NCBI GenBank assembly: GCA_965219855.1
Contig: CBDCOR010000013.1
Coordinates: forward strand, 62,001-126,000
Length of the DNA stretch: 64,000 nt
Direction: 5' to 3'
Source: CAUZIZ01 sp965219855
GTDB taxonomy: Bacteria; Acidobacteriota; UBA6911; RPQK01; JAJDTT01
The translations under genes were made by a program, and so were the position numbers. The notes below the pieces were generated by a model. That model saw nothing but the letters and a program-made list of their open reading frames with translations. It was not told the DNA's origin and did not search any database. Positions 56,535 to 64,000 of this stretch are shown in pieces. The first letter of the stretch is position 1; every line of letters starts with the position of its first letter.

Positions 56535-57437
56535 ATGAGCCGGCGTGCAGGTAAACATTGGTCTCAGCGAGAGTTGGGATCGCTTCGGGCCCAGGCCGAC
56601 TCTGGACTTCCTGGCAACCAGATTACTATTCCAGGCAGGACTCCAGACGCTGTGAAGCAGAAATTATTCGAGCTGCAGATACATTCACCTTACCGGTGGA
56701 GCAGAGAAGCGAAGGCACTATTAAGAAAGCAAGTTAGAGAGGGGCTGCTGCCTGGCACTATCAGTGTTCCCGGTAGAACAGCTGTTGCGGTCGCTTCTCA
56801 ATTGAGGTACATGAGAATTTTTTTCCACCGCTGGTCAAAAACCCAGGACAGGTCTTTGCGGAGCCAATTTAGAAACGGCAAGCCGGTCGAGCAAATCACC
56901 ATTTTGGGCAAGACGAGCAAAGCCATATCGAAACGGCTGCATGCTCTCGGCTTGATCAAGACTACCAGATGGACCGAAGACGAGATACAGCAGTTGACGC
57001 AGCAGGCGTCTAGAGGAAAGGCAGCACCTGATATACGTATTCAGGGAAGAAGTAAATCAGGCATAAGCAGCAAAGCCAAGGCCATAGGCCTTGCGCTAGA
57101 ACCCTCTGACAAGAGATGGGCTAAACAAGAGTTGTTCTCGCTTAGGAAACAGTCTCTCAGAGCGAGTTCTCCTGATGAGGTTCATATACCAGGTCGCACT
57201 GCCAATGCAGTGAGGATCAAGATGAAAAGATTGCAGCTTTATCAGCCCAGAAAGTGGACCCCGAAACCTTGGAAGATCACCGAGGTTAGAGAGTTGAGGA
57301 GGCTTGTGGTAATGCACAATTTTACAGCCCCTCAAGTTGCTCAGGAAGAACGATTTCGTGACCGAAGCATTGACTCGATAGCGCAACAGATGCGCCGAAA
57401 CAGACTTGTCTCGAAACGAGCGGAGCGGCAGAAGTAA
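56535..57437 (+). CDS. protein of six tandem Trp-anchored Myb/SANT-like repeats
   Basis: 300 residues from ATG 56535. The sequence divides into six units starting with Trp at residues 9, 55, 100, 146, 195 and 241 (spacings 46, 45, 46, 49, 46). Each has W-[ST/A]-x2-[EQ]-x3-L-x2-Q-x3-G-x5-[IV]-x-[IV]-x-G-[RK]-[TS]-x2-[AG]-[VI]-x3-[KL]; e.g. I-T-I-P-G-R-T-P-D-A-V, I-S-V-P-G-R-T-A-V-A-V, V-H-I-P-G-R-T-A-N-A-V. The last is degenerate. Helix-loop-helix-turn-helix spacing with a Trp anchor and a basic recognition helix resembles Myb/SANT or GcrA-type DNA-binding units. Strongly basic; no catalytic domain. Probably a multi-contact DNA-binding protein. Its DNA is more A/T-rich than its neighbours, suggesting transfer. 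Confidence 0.7.
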   Translation: MSRRAGKHWSQRELGSLRAQADSGLPGNQITIPGRTPDAVKQKLFELQIHSPYRWSREAKALLRKQVREGLLPGTISVPGRTAVAVASQLRYMRIFFHRWSKTQDRSLRSQFRNGKPVEQITILGKTSKAISKRLHALGLIKTTRWTEDEIQQLTQQASRGKAAPDIRIQGRSKSGISSKAKAIGLALEPSDKRWAKQELFSLRKQSLRASSPDEVHIPGRTANAVRIKMKRLQLYQPRKWTPKPWKITEVRELRRLVVMHNFTAPQVAQEERFRDRSIDSIAQQMRRNRLVSKRAERQK

Positions 57438-57465
57438 ACCAATTGTGAGACCCACGGGGCTAGCT

Positions 57466-59147
57466 AGTGCCCGTCCGGAAATGTGTAAGTAATTGATAAG
57501 GAAGGGGAAAGAGGGCTTTTTCAAGCTCCGAAACTGTCAGGGCCGTTTGCTAGACTATTTGGTGCAAACAATTAGACTAAAACGACTTACGACGATTTCA
57601 GGAGTTCGAAGATGCGTAAAAAGCGTGAAAAACAACGCCCCCTTTCCCCGCAATGGCCCGATCACCAGCTGGCCCATGAATTGAAGGTGATCTCGCGCAT
57701 CCTGGACGACAATCCCCAGACGCTGGAGCTGATAGTACAAGATCTCTCTGACAGGGTCGATTCCGGTGTTGGCGCCCCCGGTTTGACGGCCGAGCAGGTG
57801 CTGCGTTGCGCCGTCATCAAACAGCTGCATCAGTTCAGCTATCGCAAGCTGGAGTTTCATCTGGTGGATTCGCAAAGCTGTCAGAGGTTCTGTCGCTTGC
57901 CCTATGGGGCGTCGATCAGCAAAGCCACCCTGGCGGAGAACCTGGGGAAGATTGAGCCGGGGACTTGGAAGGCGACCAACGACCACTTGGTGCTCTGGGC
58001 GCAGGCTCGGGGTCTGGAAAAAGGCCAATGGATTCGGGTCGATGCCACGGCGGTCGAGACGAACATCCACTATCCGCTCGACAGTGAGCTGTTGTACGAC
58101 GGCATTCGAGTCGTGACCCAGTCGCTGGGGCGGCTGCGGGAGCGGGAAGGGATCGGCTTCGTCGATCATACGCGGCGGGCCAAGCGGCGCGTCCTGAACA
58201 TCCGCAACCGCCGCGGCAAGAAGCGCCTGGACAGTTACCGCGATCTGATCAAAGTGGCGTCCAAGACGGCTCACTATGCCGAGCAGGCGCTGGCAGCTTC
58301 CGCGCAGTGGAGCGATCCCCTCAGTCTGGCCGTGGCGGCGCAACTGGCCCACTATCTGGGGCTGTTGCACAAAGTCATCGAGCAGACTCAACGACGGGTC
58401 CTTTCGGGCGAGGCCGTCGCGGCCCAGGAGAAGATCTGTTCCCTCTTCGAAGAGCACACCGATATTATCAAGAAGAGCCCTCGGGAAACGGTCTTCGGCC
58501 ACAAGGTGTTTGTCAGCACGGGCGCCTCGTCGCTGATCCTGGATTGTGTGGTGGAACGGGGGAATCCGGCCGACAGCAACTATGTGCAACCCTTCTTAGA
58601 GCGGCATCGACAGCTGTACGGGAAGGTCCCCCGCCAGAGCGCCTGGGATGGTGGTTTTGCCTCGGCTGCCAACCTGCGCTGGGCCAAAGAGCAGGGGGTA
58701 CAGGATGTGGCCTTTTCCAAAAAGTGTGGGTTGACGGTTGAGAGCATGGTGCGTTCCAGTTGGGTCTACAAACAACTCAAACGCTTCCGCGCCGGGATTG
58801 AGGGGTGCATTGGGACCCTCAAGCACACCTTCGGTCTCCACCGCTGTAGCTGGAAAGGCTGGCCTCACTTTCAAAGCTACGTCCATGCCAGCGTCCTGAC
58901 CTATAACCTGGTCGTCCTGGCCCGACTCCTGTTGTAGCCTTTTGTGGCTGACCGTACTGCCTTGTGGCTCCGACTCGGGGAGAGGTCTGCGCCGAACCGC
59001 TGCTTTTTGGCCCGCGTGCCCTCGCTCGAGGGTCCTTGCTCTGGATCGAGCTGGGTCGAGCCGGTCTGTCAGCAGTCTCAAGTATAATAAGTGTTTACGA
59101 TTCAACAGATTACAGTTCTGAAAACCCCGGTTTTCGGACGGGCACTA
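57466..59147 (+). mobile_element. ISNCY/IS1182-like element, copy 2 (about 1.68 kb)
   Basis: Ends AGTGCCCGTCCGG at 57466 and CGGACGGGCACT ending 59147; AGCT flanks both sides (57462-57465 and 59148-59151). Nearly identical to copy 1 at 39882, in the opposite orientation. Confidence 0.9.
57612..58937 (+). CDS. DDE transposase, ISNCY/IS1182-like (copy 2)
   Basis: 441 residues, three substitutions against copy 1 (W-K-A-T-N-D, G-Q-W-I-R-V-D, V-T-Q-S-L-G). DDE residues as in copy 1. Intact. Confidence 0.9.
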   Translation: MRKKREKQRPLSPQWPDHQLAHELKVISRILDDNPQTLELIVQDLSDRVDSGVGAPGLTAEQVLRCAVIKQLHQFSYRKLEFHLVDSQSCQRFCRLPYGASISKATLAENLGKIEPGTWKATNDHLVLWAQARGLEKGQWIRVDATAVETNIHYPLDSELLYDGIRVVTQSLGRLREREGIGFVDHTRRAKRRVLNIRNRRGKKRLDSYRDLIKVASKTAHYAEQALAASAQWSDPLSLAVAAQLAHYLGLLHKVIEQTQRRVLSGEAVAAQEKICSLFEEHTDIIKKSPRETVFGHKVFVSTGASSLILDCVVERGNPADSNYVQPFLERHRQLYGKVPRQSAWDGGFASAANLRWAKEQGVQDVAFSKKCGLTVESMVRSSWVYKQLKRFRAGIEGCIGTLKHTFGLHRCSWKGWPHFQSYVHASVLTYNLVVLARLLL

Positions 59148-59452
59148 GCTAAGCTAAGTCTAGTCTATGAAACACGGACGTGTAAAGGGTCTCGCTCTAG
59201 CCTTGATTTCAGAGGAAAGCGACGAAATCAGTGTCACTCTTTGTCTTGTTCTTTCTCCGAGCCGTGACCTGAAAATCCGTGTGTTGGCAGTTCAATTCTG
59301 CCCCCGGCATCCCTTTAAAGATGTTGCTTGCTGAGTAGAAAGAAAGCCTAAATCTCGGTTTAGCCTTTAGCGGTTGCTTTCTCGGGAAGCAGAAAAGCCC
59401 AAATCTCAAACCGCAAAACACCGAACAATACGAACGCCGAAGTTCGGAAGCT
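59148..59452. other. no gene recognised
   Basis: A/T-richer stretch between the transposon and the repeat cluster, without a credible open frame or motif. Confidence 0.4.
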
Positions 59453-59735
59453 CGACAATGAAGTTTCAGCTTAGTGGCCCCCCAGCGGTGCTGCCCCATT
59501 CGAGAACGAAACTTTGGGCCCGGCGTAGCGGTGGGCTCCAGGCCGCCGTCCGAGCCAAAGGCTCGAATCAAGAAGACTTCGGCCTGGAGGCCAAAGCTAC
59601 GCTCGCAAATGAAGTTTCAGCTTAGTCGCGCCCCAGCCGGGCTGCCCCATTCGAGAAAGAAACTTGAAGCCTCTCGCCACACTGTCCAGTGGCAAGAGAC
59701 GTGCGACGATCCCAATGAAGTTTCAGCTTAGGCCT
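59453..59735 (-). repeat. cluster of dispersed repeat modules, copy 4
   Basis: AATGAAGTTTCAGCTTAG occurs three times (59458, 59609, 59714). The first two are followed by GCTGCCCCATTCGAGAA..GAAACTT modules, and between them lies a reverse copy of the long palindrome (GGTGGGCTCCAGGCCGCCGT / ACTTCGGCCTGGAGGCCAAA, 59530-59600). A tandem assembly of the same pieces as at 41664-41806. Confidence 0.85.
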
Positions 59736-59739
59736 TCTA

Positions 59740-60060
59740 GGGCTTCCATAAGAACTCCTCCGAAGACTCGCATCTCCTTTCATCCTTGGTGGTCACTACG
59801 ACCACAACTCTCGCCGATAGGAACTCCTCGCCCTTCACCCTTTCCTCCCCTTCTTCGGACAACGTGATGAATCCGTACATCCCATCCTCGCTCACAAACG
59901 CCGCCCACTCACTAGTCAAGGGGTTGTCGCTGCCCAAGGGAGACCTTATGGGGGGGGGTGTTATGAGATTTGTTGATGCTTCGATGAATCACTCAATGTT
60001 TCTTATCTCTTCGGGCTCCTCGCTGGTCTTGATATGAAGATCAAAAACACCCAACCCCCC
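59740..60060 (-). pseudogene. degenerate minus-strand frame with in-frame TGA, uncertain
   Basis: Reading leftward from about 60060: F-D-L-H-I-K-T-S-E-E-P-E-E-I-R-N-I-E, TGA near 59985-59990, F-I-E-A-S-T-N-L-I-T-P-P-P, crossing a run of nine to ten C (on this strand) at 59950, then W-A-A-F-V-S-E-D-G-M-Y-G-F-I-T-L-S-E-E-G-E-E-R-V and a stop at 59737. The composition looks coding, but there is no clear start or family. The homopolymer run could also shift the frame. Confidence 0.3.
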
Positions 60061-60235
60061 TGAGGCAAGATGGGTGCCTTGATTCGAGATCCGGTCCACG
60101 ACCCAGGGTTCGGAAACCCTGGGCTGGAAGACGCAATCCCGTTGGGATTGACCTCTCTTGGTTTTCGACGCTCAAGGCCTCAACACCTTGGGCCAAGGCA
60201 GGTGAAAGCCACAGCCTGAGGGCCGAGCTTTTTGT
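60060..60235. repeat. hairpin-rich non-coding segment
   Basis: Contains CCCAGGGTT-CGGA-AACCCTGGG (60103-60124, a perfect 9-bp stem) and CAATCCC-GTT-GGGATTG (60133-60149), plus a weaker CCTTGGGCCAAGG. Such stacked hairpins look like a structured RNA, terminator array or relic repeat; no gene. Confidence 0.55.
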
Positions 60236-60298
60236 ATCCTTGCGTTCCGAACCTGACTCAAAAGTCACGAAGAAGCTCAGACAAACCTTCTTAGCTCC

Positions 60299-60571
60299 CT
60301 AGAACATCTCTGGCGTCATCTCTTGAACCTCAAGAATCTTCGAAAACGGAATCTGGGCACGGTCGTTTGCCTCCTTCACAGCGTCGGCAGTCTCCGCTTG
60401 GAAGTAACAGTGGGTTTGCTGGCTCTCTGGCAGAAAGTAGCTCCGAATCCAGTTGACGGACTGCCCCTCATCTGTCATCTCGGCGCAGCATGTCTTAGCC
60501 CGCAAACCCGCAGCAGTCAGCTGATCTGGCGTGATTCCAGGTAGATCTCGTTGGACGACGTAGGTAGGCAT
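60299..60571 (-). CDS. DUF4242-family protein
   Basis: 90 residues from ATG 60571, with AAAGGAG eight bases upstream (ATG 60589 is in frame but has no site). A single ferredoxin-like domain: P-T-Y-V-V-Q-R-D-L-P-G, then W-I-R-S-Y-F-L-P-E-S-Q-Q-T-H-C-Y-F-Q-A. Matches the DUF4242/SCO4226 nickel-binding group, whose role is unknown; the H-C-Y and Y-V-x-R positions fit. Lies 30 bp downstream of the Clp_N-HTH gene, same strand, so probably co-transcribed. Confidence 0.8.
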   Translation of the reverse strand: MPTYVVQRDLPGITPDQLTAAGLRAKTCCAEMTDEGQSVNWIRSYFLPESQQTHCYFQAETADAVKEANDRAQIPFSKILEVQEMTPEMF

Positions 60572-60600
60572 GGTTTTTTCTCCTTTCATCTTTCGATCTT

Positions 60601-61269
60601 TCAGTCTGGACTAAATGGCTCCAGGAGCTTCAATAAGTCCTCTCTCTTGATCCGCAGTGCCCGCTCTCCCGCCAGCCTAAAGGCAGGAAGCTGGCCTCGA
60701 CGAATATATCCACGGATCGTCTGGTAATGAACCCCAAGTAGCTGGGCGGCCTCATCGGGACTAAGGAGGGCTTTTTCCTCCAACGTCTGCGTGTCTACTT
60801 CTGGGGATGTCGTCGCGCCATTGCTTCGAGCACCGACGGGTTGCCACCGAGGCAGTTCTGAGCGCCATTCCGCCGAAGATAAGCTAAAGTCCTGCCGCAA
60901 CTTCTTCATGAGACCCTGGGTTTCGTTGGCGAAGGCCACAAGTAGATGGACGATAGCGACCCTTTTGTCACCATCTCGCCTAGCGGTGGCAGCAGCCCGG
61001 TTGAAGATCTCGACCGCAGCAACGCTGTACTTGACCTTCACTCCATTAGGTGCTGATTCCTCCGAAACCTCCCCAGGCTCTTCGAGATCGATAGTCCAGG
61101 GTCCGATCTGAGCGACGTTGAAGCGAGCTATGGTCTGCAGGAGGCCCACAAGAAGGTCATCTGGACTGATCTCCTCACGATTCGCTCGCTTGGCTCTGTT
61201 CATGGCCCGTTTCATGGCGACGAGAACGGTGCTGTTAGCTGCATCCTTTTCAGGAAATGGAAATATCAT
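60601..61269 (-). CDS. Clp_N-like plus excisionase-type helix-turn-helix protein
   Basis: 222 residues. Residues 1-130 resemble the Clp repeat domain that binds substrates in ClpA/ClpB (A-M-K-R-A-M-N-R-A-K-R, I-S-P-D-D-L-L-V-G-L-L, V-A-I-V-H-L-L-V-A-F). The C-terminus is an excisionase/MerR-like HTH (L-L-S-P-D-E-A-A-Q-L-L-G-V-H-Y-Q-T-I-R-G-Y-I-R-R-G-Q-L-P). Probably a regulator sensing a protein or ligand. An IS4-type element lies 16 bp upstream of the start and may have removed or replaced its promoter. Confidence 0.75.
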   Translation of the reverse strand: MIFPFPEKDAANSTVLVAMKRAMNRAKRANREEISPDDLLVGLLQTIARFNVAQIGPWTIDLEEPGEVSEESAPNGVKVKYSVAAVEIFNRAAATARRDGDKRVAIVHLLVAFANETQGLMKKLRQDFSLSSAEWRSELPRWQPVGARSNGATTSPEVDTQTLEEKALLSPDEAAQLLGVHYQTIRGYIRRGQLPAFRLAGERALRIKREDLLKLLEPFSPD

Positions 61270-61284
61270 TTATTATCTCTTAGT

Positions 61285-62600
61285 CAGTAGCGTCCCAGCG
61301 TTAGTCGAATAACATCAACTGTTTATGAATGTCACTATTCTGAGTAATGTAATGCATGTCCTGAAAGGCCTGTAAAATTGGGGTTTTCTCGAAGAGCGAG
61401 ACACTCAGGACCTGGAGAATTGTGTAGAGCGGCAACTCGAGATAGAGGCGCTTGCGGATGATGGCGATGAGCAGGTAGGTACTGAGGGCGATCCAGATTT
61501 GTGTTTTCACGGCATTGGGACTGGTGCCGTAAAAGGCCTTGATGCGGAGATGCTGTTTGATCCATTTGAAGAACAGTTCGATCTGCCAGCGGAGCTTGTA
61601 GAGCCGGGCAATAGTCAGAGCGGGAGAAGCAAAGTCGTTGGTGAGGAATACTAGCCGCAGGTCGGTGGTGACGTCGAAGAACTTGATGCGACGCAAAGGT
61701 TCGGGGTAGGCCTTGGCCGGATAGAAGGTGCTCAGCAGGACAGTTTGGTCGCAGATCAGTCCCGTCGTTCTGTCCACCGGGTGGGAGTAGCGGCGGCGGA
61801 ACTTGAAGTTGGCCTTGGCGCGGGTCACGAATAACGACCGGGCAGAATGGAGTCGGTACAGGCGCCCGAAATCCAGGTATCCGCGATCCATGATGTAGTA
61901 GGCACCGGGACAAGGAATCAGGTGGTCCAAGGCGTGGACATCGTGCAGTTTTCCGTCCGAGATCAGAACGAACTCGGGAATGGCGCCGTGCAGGTTGAGC
62001 AAGGTATGCAGTTTGATCGCCCCCTTGGTACGGCGGAAGCGCGCCCAGGGGAAGACCGAGAGGCACAGGTCGATGGTCGTGGAGTCCAAGGCATAGACGG
62101 TCGCGTTCAGGTCGACTCCCAGGTCCTCGTCGGTGTACAGGCGGCGCGCTTCGGCGATAAGCACTTGGGCAAACTCGGCATAGATGCGCCAGTCGCGCCT
62201 CTCGTTGGCATTGGACAGATTGTTGCGGGAGACCGTGGAGCGAATGCCCATGTGGAAGAGCTTGGATCTCATGGCCCGTAGGCAGGCTTCGATATCGCGC
62301 AAGCTCTCGCGATAGGTCAACTGTGCAAAGGCCATGACCCGGTAATGGTCGGCACAGCGGAACGACTTGACCTTGTAGTCGCCTCCGTAGTGCTGAACAA
62401 TGCGATGAAAATGATGCCAGGGAAGATGCCGCATCACCTGAGAAAAAATCGTCGTGCCCGTGTACATGCTCGCCCTCCTTATGAACTGAAGGGCGTGAGC
62501 GTACACTCACTTTCAAGTCGGAAACACCCATTATCTTCTCTAACATATTACTCATTAATACTTTACAGAGATTAGAAGCCCAAACGTTGGGACACTACTG
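61285..62600 (-). mobile_element. IS4-family-like element, copy 2 (1316 bp)
   Basis: Same length and ends as copy 1 (CAGTAGCGTC at 61285; GACACTACTG ending 62600). The flanks (..TCTCTTAGT and GTCTTCTAT..) show no target duplication, unlike copy 1, so this copy was probably brought here by recombination or one flank has been lost. Its right end abuts the putative plasmid origin. Confidence 0.9.
61301..62467 (-). CDS. IS4-type transposase (copy 2)
   Basis: About 388 residues from ATG 62467 (AAGGAGGG upstream), same DDE residues as copy 1; one visible substitution, V-D-R-T-T-G against V-D-R-T-M-G. Confidence 0.93.
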   Translation of the reverse strand: MYTGTTIFSQVMRHLPWHHFHRIVQHYGGDYKVKSFRCADHYRVMAFAQLTYRESLRDIEACLRAMRSKLFHMGIRSTVSRNNLSNANERRDWRIYAEFAQVLIAEARRLYTDEDLGVDLNATVYALDSTTIDLCLSVFPWARFRRTKGAIKLHTLLNLHGAIPEFVLISDGKLHDVHALDHLIPCPGAYYIMDRGYLDFGRLYRLHSARSLFVTRAKANFKFRRRYSHPVDRTTGLICDQTVLLSTFYPAKAYPEPLRRIKFFDVTTDLRLVFLTNDFASPALTIARLYKLRWQIELFFKWIKQHLRIKAFYGTSPNAVKTQIWIALSTYLLIAIIRKRLYLELPLYTILQVLSVSLFEKTPILQAFQDMHYITQNSDIHKQLMLFD

Positions 62601-62615
62601 GTCTTCTATATGTAT

Positions 62616-62666
62616 ATGTTTCCCCTTAGCACGAACTCTTGGGGGGCAATGTTTCCCCTTAGCACG
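62616..62666 (+). repeat. two 18-bp direct repeats, putative iterons
   Basis: ATGTTTCCCCTTAGCACG at 62616-62633 and 62649-62666, 33 bp apart (about three helical turns), just beyond the 3' end of a RepA-type gene. Two or more such repeats are typical of an iteron-regulated plasmid origin; the adjacent IS4 copy may have removed further units. Confidence 0.65.
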
Positions 62667-62835
62667 TGGGAAAATCCCTCGATTCACGGCCAGATGTGGA
62701 AAACTTCGCGGGGAGTGCCACCGAACCGTGCTCTAGGATGCCCCAGGAGCGGCTTTGATCGGTAGAGGCACCACCCTTACCCGCAAGACGGGCAACAAAC
62801 CAGGAGAGCGCCACGACGGGCGTTCAGTCGCGTCT

Positions 62836-63807
62836 TTAGGGTGAGATCAAGGCCGGTCTCGGCCCAGGGGTCGGGGGAATGTGCGGGGGAGATGGATAGA
62901 GGATCAGGAGGCCCCGCGCCGTTCCATAATTCAGGTCCGGCCAGGCCAGCTTGATCTTCTTCAACTCCCGGAGCACCTTGATGCGGAAGTTTTGAACGGT
63001 TTGGTTATCGCTGGCTTTGGCCGGGGTCGTTCCGAACTGACGGTACACCTGCTTCCAGGTGATCCGTTGCGGATCGCGGAGTGGAAAGGTTCGGTAGACC
63101 AACCACAGGTAGAGATCGAGGCCCAACGGAGAGCGTTTGAGCGCCTTGAGGGTGGTGAGATCGAGTGGCACCGGATGGCTCACAATCTCATTGAAGAATG
63201 ACTCGCTCAGTCTCACCTTGCTCTCCCACAGTCCCGCTTGATCGGGATGTTTGGGATTCCACCAGAAGTCGGTGAGATCCGCGAGCACGGCGTTGGCGCG
63301 GGCTCGCCGGTTGGCATCTTTGTAGATCATCGAGACGCTGCAACTAAACAGCCGCTCCATTTGATTGCGGAGGCGGGCTTGCCCGCGCCCATCGGTACTA
63401 GAGATACCGAGCTTCCGCATGAACTCGGAAAGCGAACGACCTAGAACGATATCGCGGCTTTGGGTGCGTACCACTTCGGTACAGAGCCAGGCCAGGATCA
63501 AACGTGGGTTGGTTCCGAAGGGGAGCTTGCTGTTAAGGCCAGCGGTCATCCCCAACGTGAAGGGGCCGTTGACACGCTCGTATTGAAGCTGGTTGCCGGG
63601 GTTGGAACGGGGGAGGCTGCACAGCGCCATCGTGCGCCCCAGGAAACCTCTATCCGGCGTTGCTTCGCTGGCCCCGACAAGTCGGTTTACTTGATCGGCA
63701 AGGGTGAAGGCACGGCGGGGAGCGGACAGGCGGCGCACCTGGATGGGGCCGGGCAGATCGGCCAAGGCTTCGGCAACAGGAACCAACTCGCCACGTTGAC
63801 GCTGCAT
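62836..63807 (-). CDS. RepA-type plasmid replication protein
   Basis: 323 residues from ATG 63807. The central segment P-R-L-I-L-A-W-L-C-T-E-V-V-R-T-Q-S-R, then L-G-R-S-L-S-E-F-M-R-K-L-G-I, matches the plasmid RepA (RepA_C) family common in Proteobacteria and related replicons; later V-R-L-S-E-S-F-F-N-E-I-V and R-I-T-W-K-Q-V-Y-R-Q-F-G are also family-like. It initiates replication by binding iterons, here probably the pair at 62616-62666. Nothing else in the last 200 bp of the window is recognisable. Suggests an integrated or resident plasmid segment. Confidence 0.8.
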   Translation of the reverse strand: MQRQRGELVPVAEALADLPGPIQVRRLSAPRRAFTLADQVNRLVGASEATPDRGFLGRTMALCSLPRSNPGNQLQYERVNGPFTLGMTAGLNSKLPFGTNPRLILAWLCTEVVRTQSRDIVLGRSLSEFMRKLGISSTDGRGQARLRNQMERLFSCSVSMIYKDANRRARANAVLADLTDFWWNPKHPDQAGLWESKVRLSESFFNEIVSHPVPLDLTTLKALKRSPLGLDLYLWLVYRTFPLRDPQRITWKQVYRQFGTTPAKASDNQTVQNFRIKVLRELKKIKLAWPDLNYGTARGLLILYPSPPHIPPTPGPRPALISP

Positions 63808-64000
63808 GGGTTTATTCTCCCATGCACCTCAGACAAGACAGGGACACCACCACCGTCTATTCCTGAGACATCCTCCTGCATCGCAACGACGACTTCGACG
63901 GGCTCGCGCGCCCATACGGACCTGAAAATCGCCCCAGGACCACGGGCGTTCCCGAGACGGAACACCATCAAAATAGCAAGTAGCTCCCAGCTCATGTTTC

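Noticed and set aside
63687..63995. 102-codon minus frame upstream of RepA
   Set aside because: Overlaps the RepA start in another frame, with no ribosome site or known family; the window ends too close to judge.

Overview
The window is a heavily rearranged, transposon-dense stretch of a bacterial chromosome of moderately high GC. The preserved single-copy genes are a PSD1/DUF1549 cytochrome c protein, SBBP and PQQ-propeller remnants, three secreted five-bladed-propeller glycosidase-like proteins, formylglycine sulfatases, a right-handed beta-helix protein and a PilZ protein. This set is typical of Acidobacteriota (Bryobacterales-like) and related Planctomycetes-like heterotrophs. Acidobacteriota is my best guess, from family content only. 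The high load of insertion sequences, truncated genes and nonsense codons suggests a genome in decay, for example that of a host-associated lineage.

Layout. 1-12 kb: two genes, a DUF6079-type P-loop ATPase and an FN3/discoidin-like lipoprotein, are each split in two. Their halves lie where a single inversion of about 2.05-10.4 kb would put them, with an IS21 copy inserted later at the right breakpoint region. Between them lie a DinB-like protein, tRNA-Leu, IS6 scraps, an esterase pseudogene and a TPR gene. 12-25 kb: glycosidase-like proteins, tRNA-Pro, a miniature IS6 derivative, SBBP fragments, a membrane sulfatase-like protein, a second IS21 copy inside a PSD1 gene, an MFS transporter and a 3'-truncated group II intron. 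25-35 kb: the best preserved part, with PilZ, a glycosidase-like protein, Asp/Glu racemase-type enzyme, ABC ATPase, enolase-superfamily enzyme, Nramp-like transporter, sulfatase and beta-helix protein. It reads as uptake and breakdown of sulfated or acidic organic substrates. 35-42 kb: a full group II intron, an IS4-type and an ISNCY-like element, and gene debris. 42-48 kb: M50-like peptidase, DUF6569 lipoprotein, and a second kind of IS21 element carrying a helix-turn-helix accessory gene.

48-56 kb: an AfsA-type hotdog protein, a flavin oxidoreductase and a B12-binding radical SAM protein form a small candidate biosynthetic locus. The radical SAM gene is cut by a third, decayed IS21 copy. 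A DUF1571 protein with an embedded LysM follows. 56-64 kb: a 300-residue protein made of six Trp-anchored Myb/SANT-like repeats, second copies of the ISNCY-like and IS4-type elements, repeat clusters, a DUF4242 protein, a Clp_N plus excisionase-HTH protein, and a RepA-type replication initiator with two 18-bp direct repeats, suggesting an integrated plasmid.

The main themes are IS-driven gene splitting with target duplications that allow the parent genes to be rebuilt, a dispersed palindromic repeat family that a group II intron appears to use as a landing site, and two unusual loci (AfsA/FAD/radical SAM; the tandem SANT-like protein). All family names come from reading the translated sequence; no database search was run.
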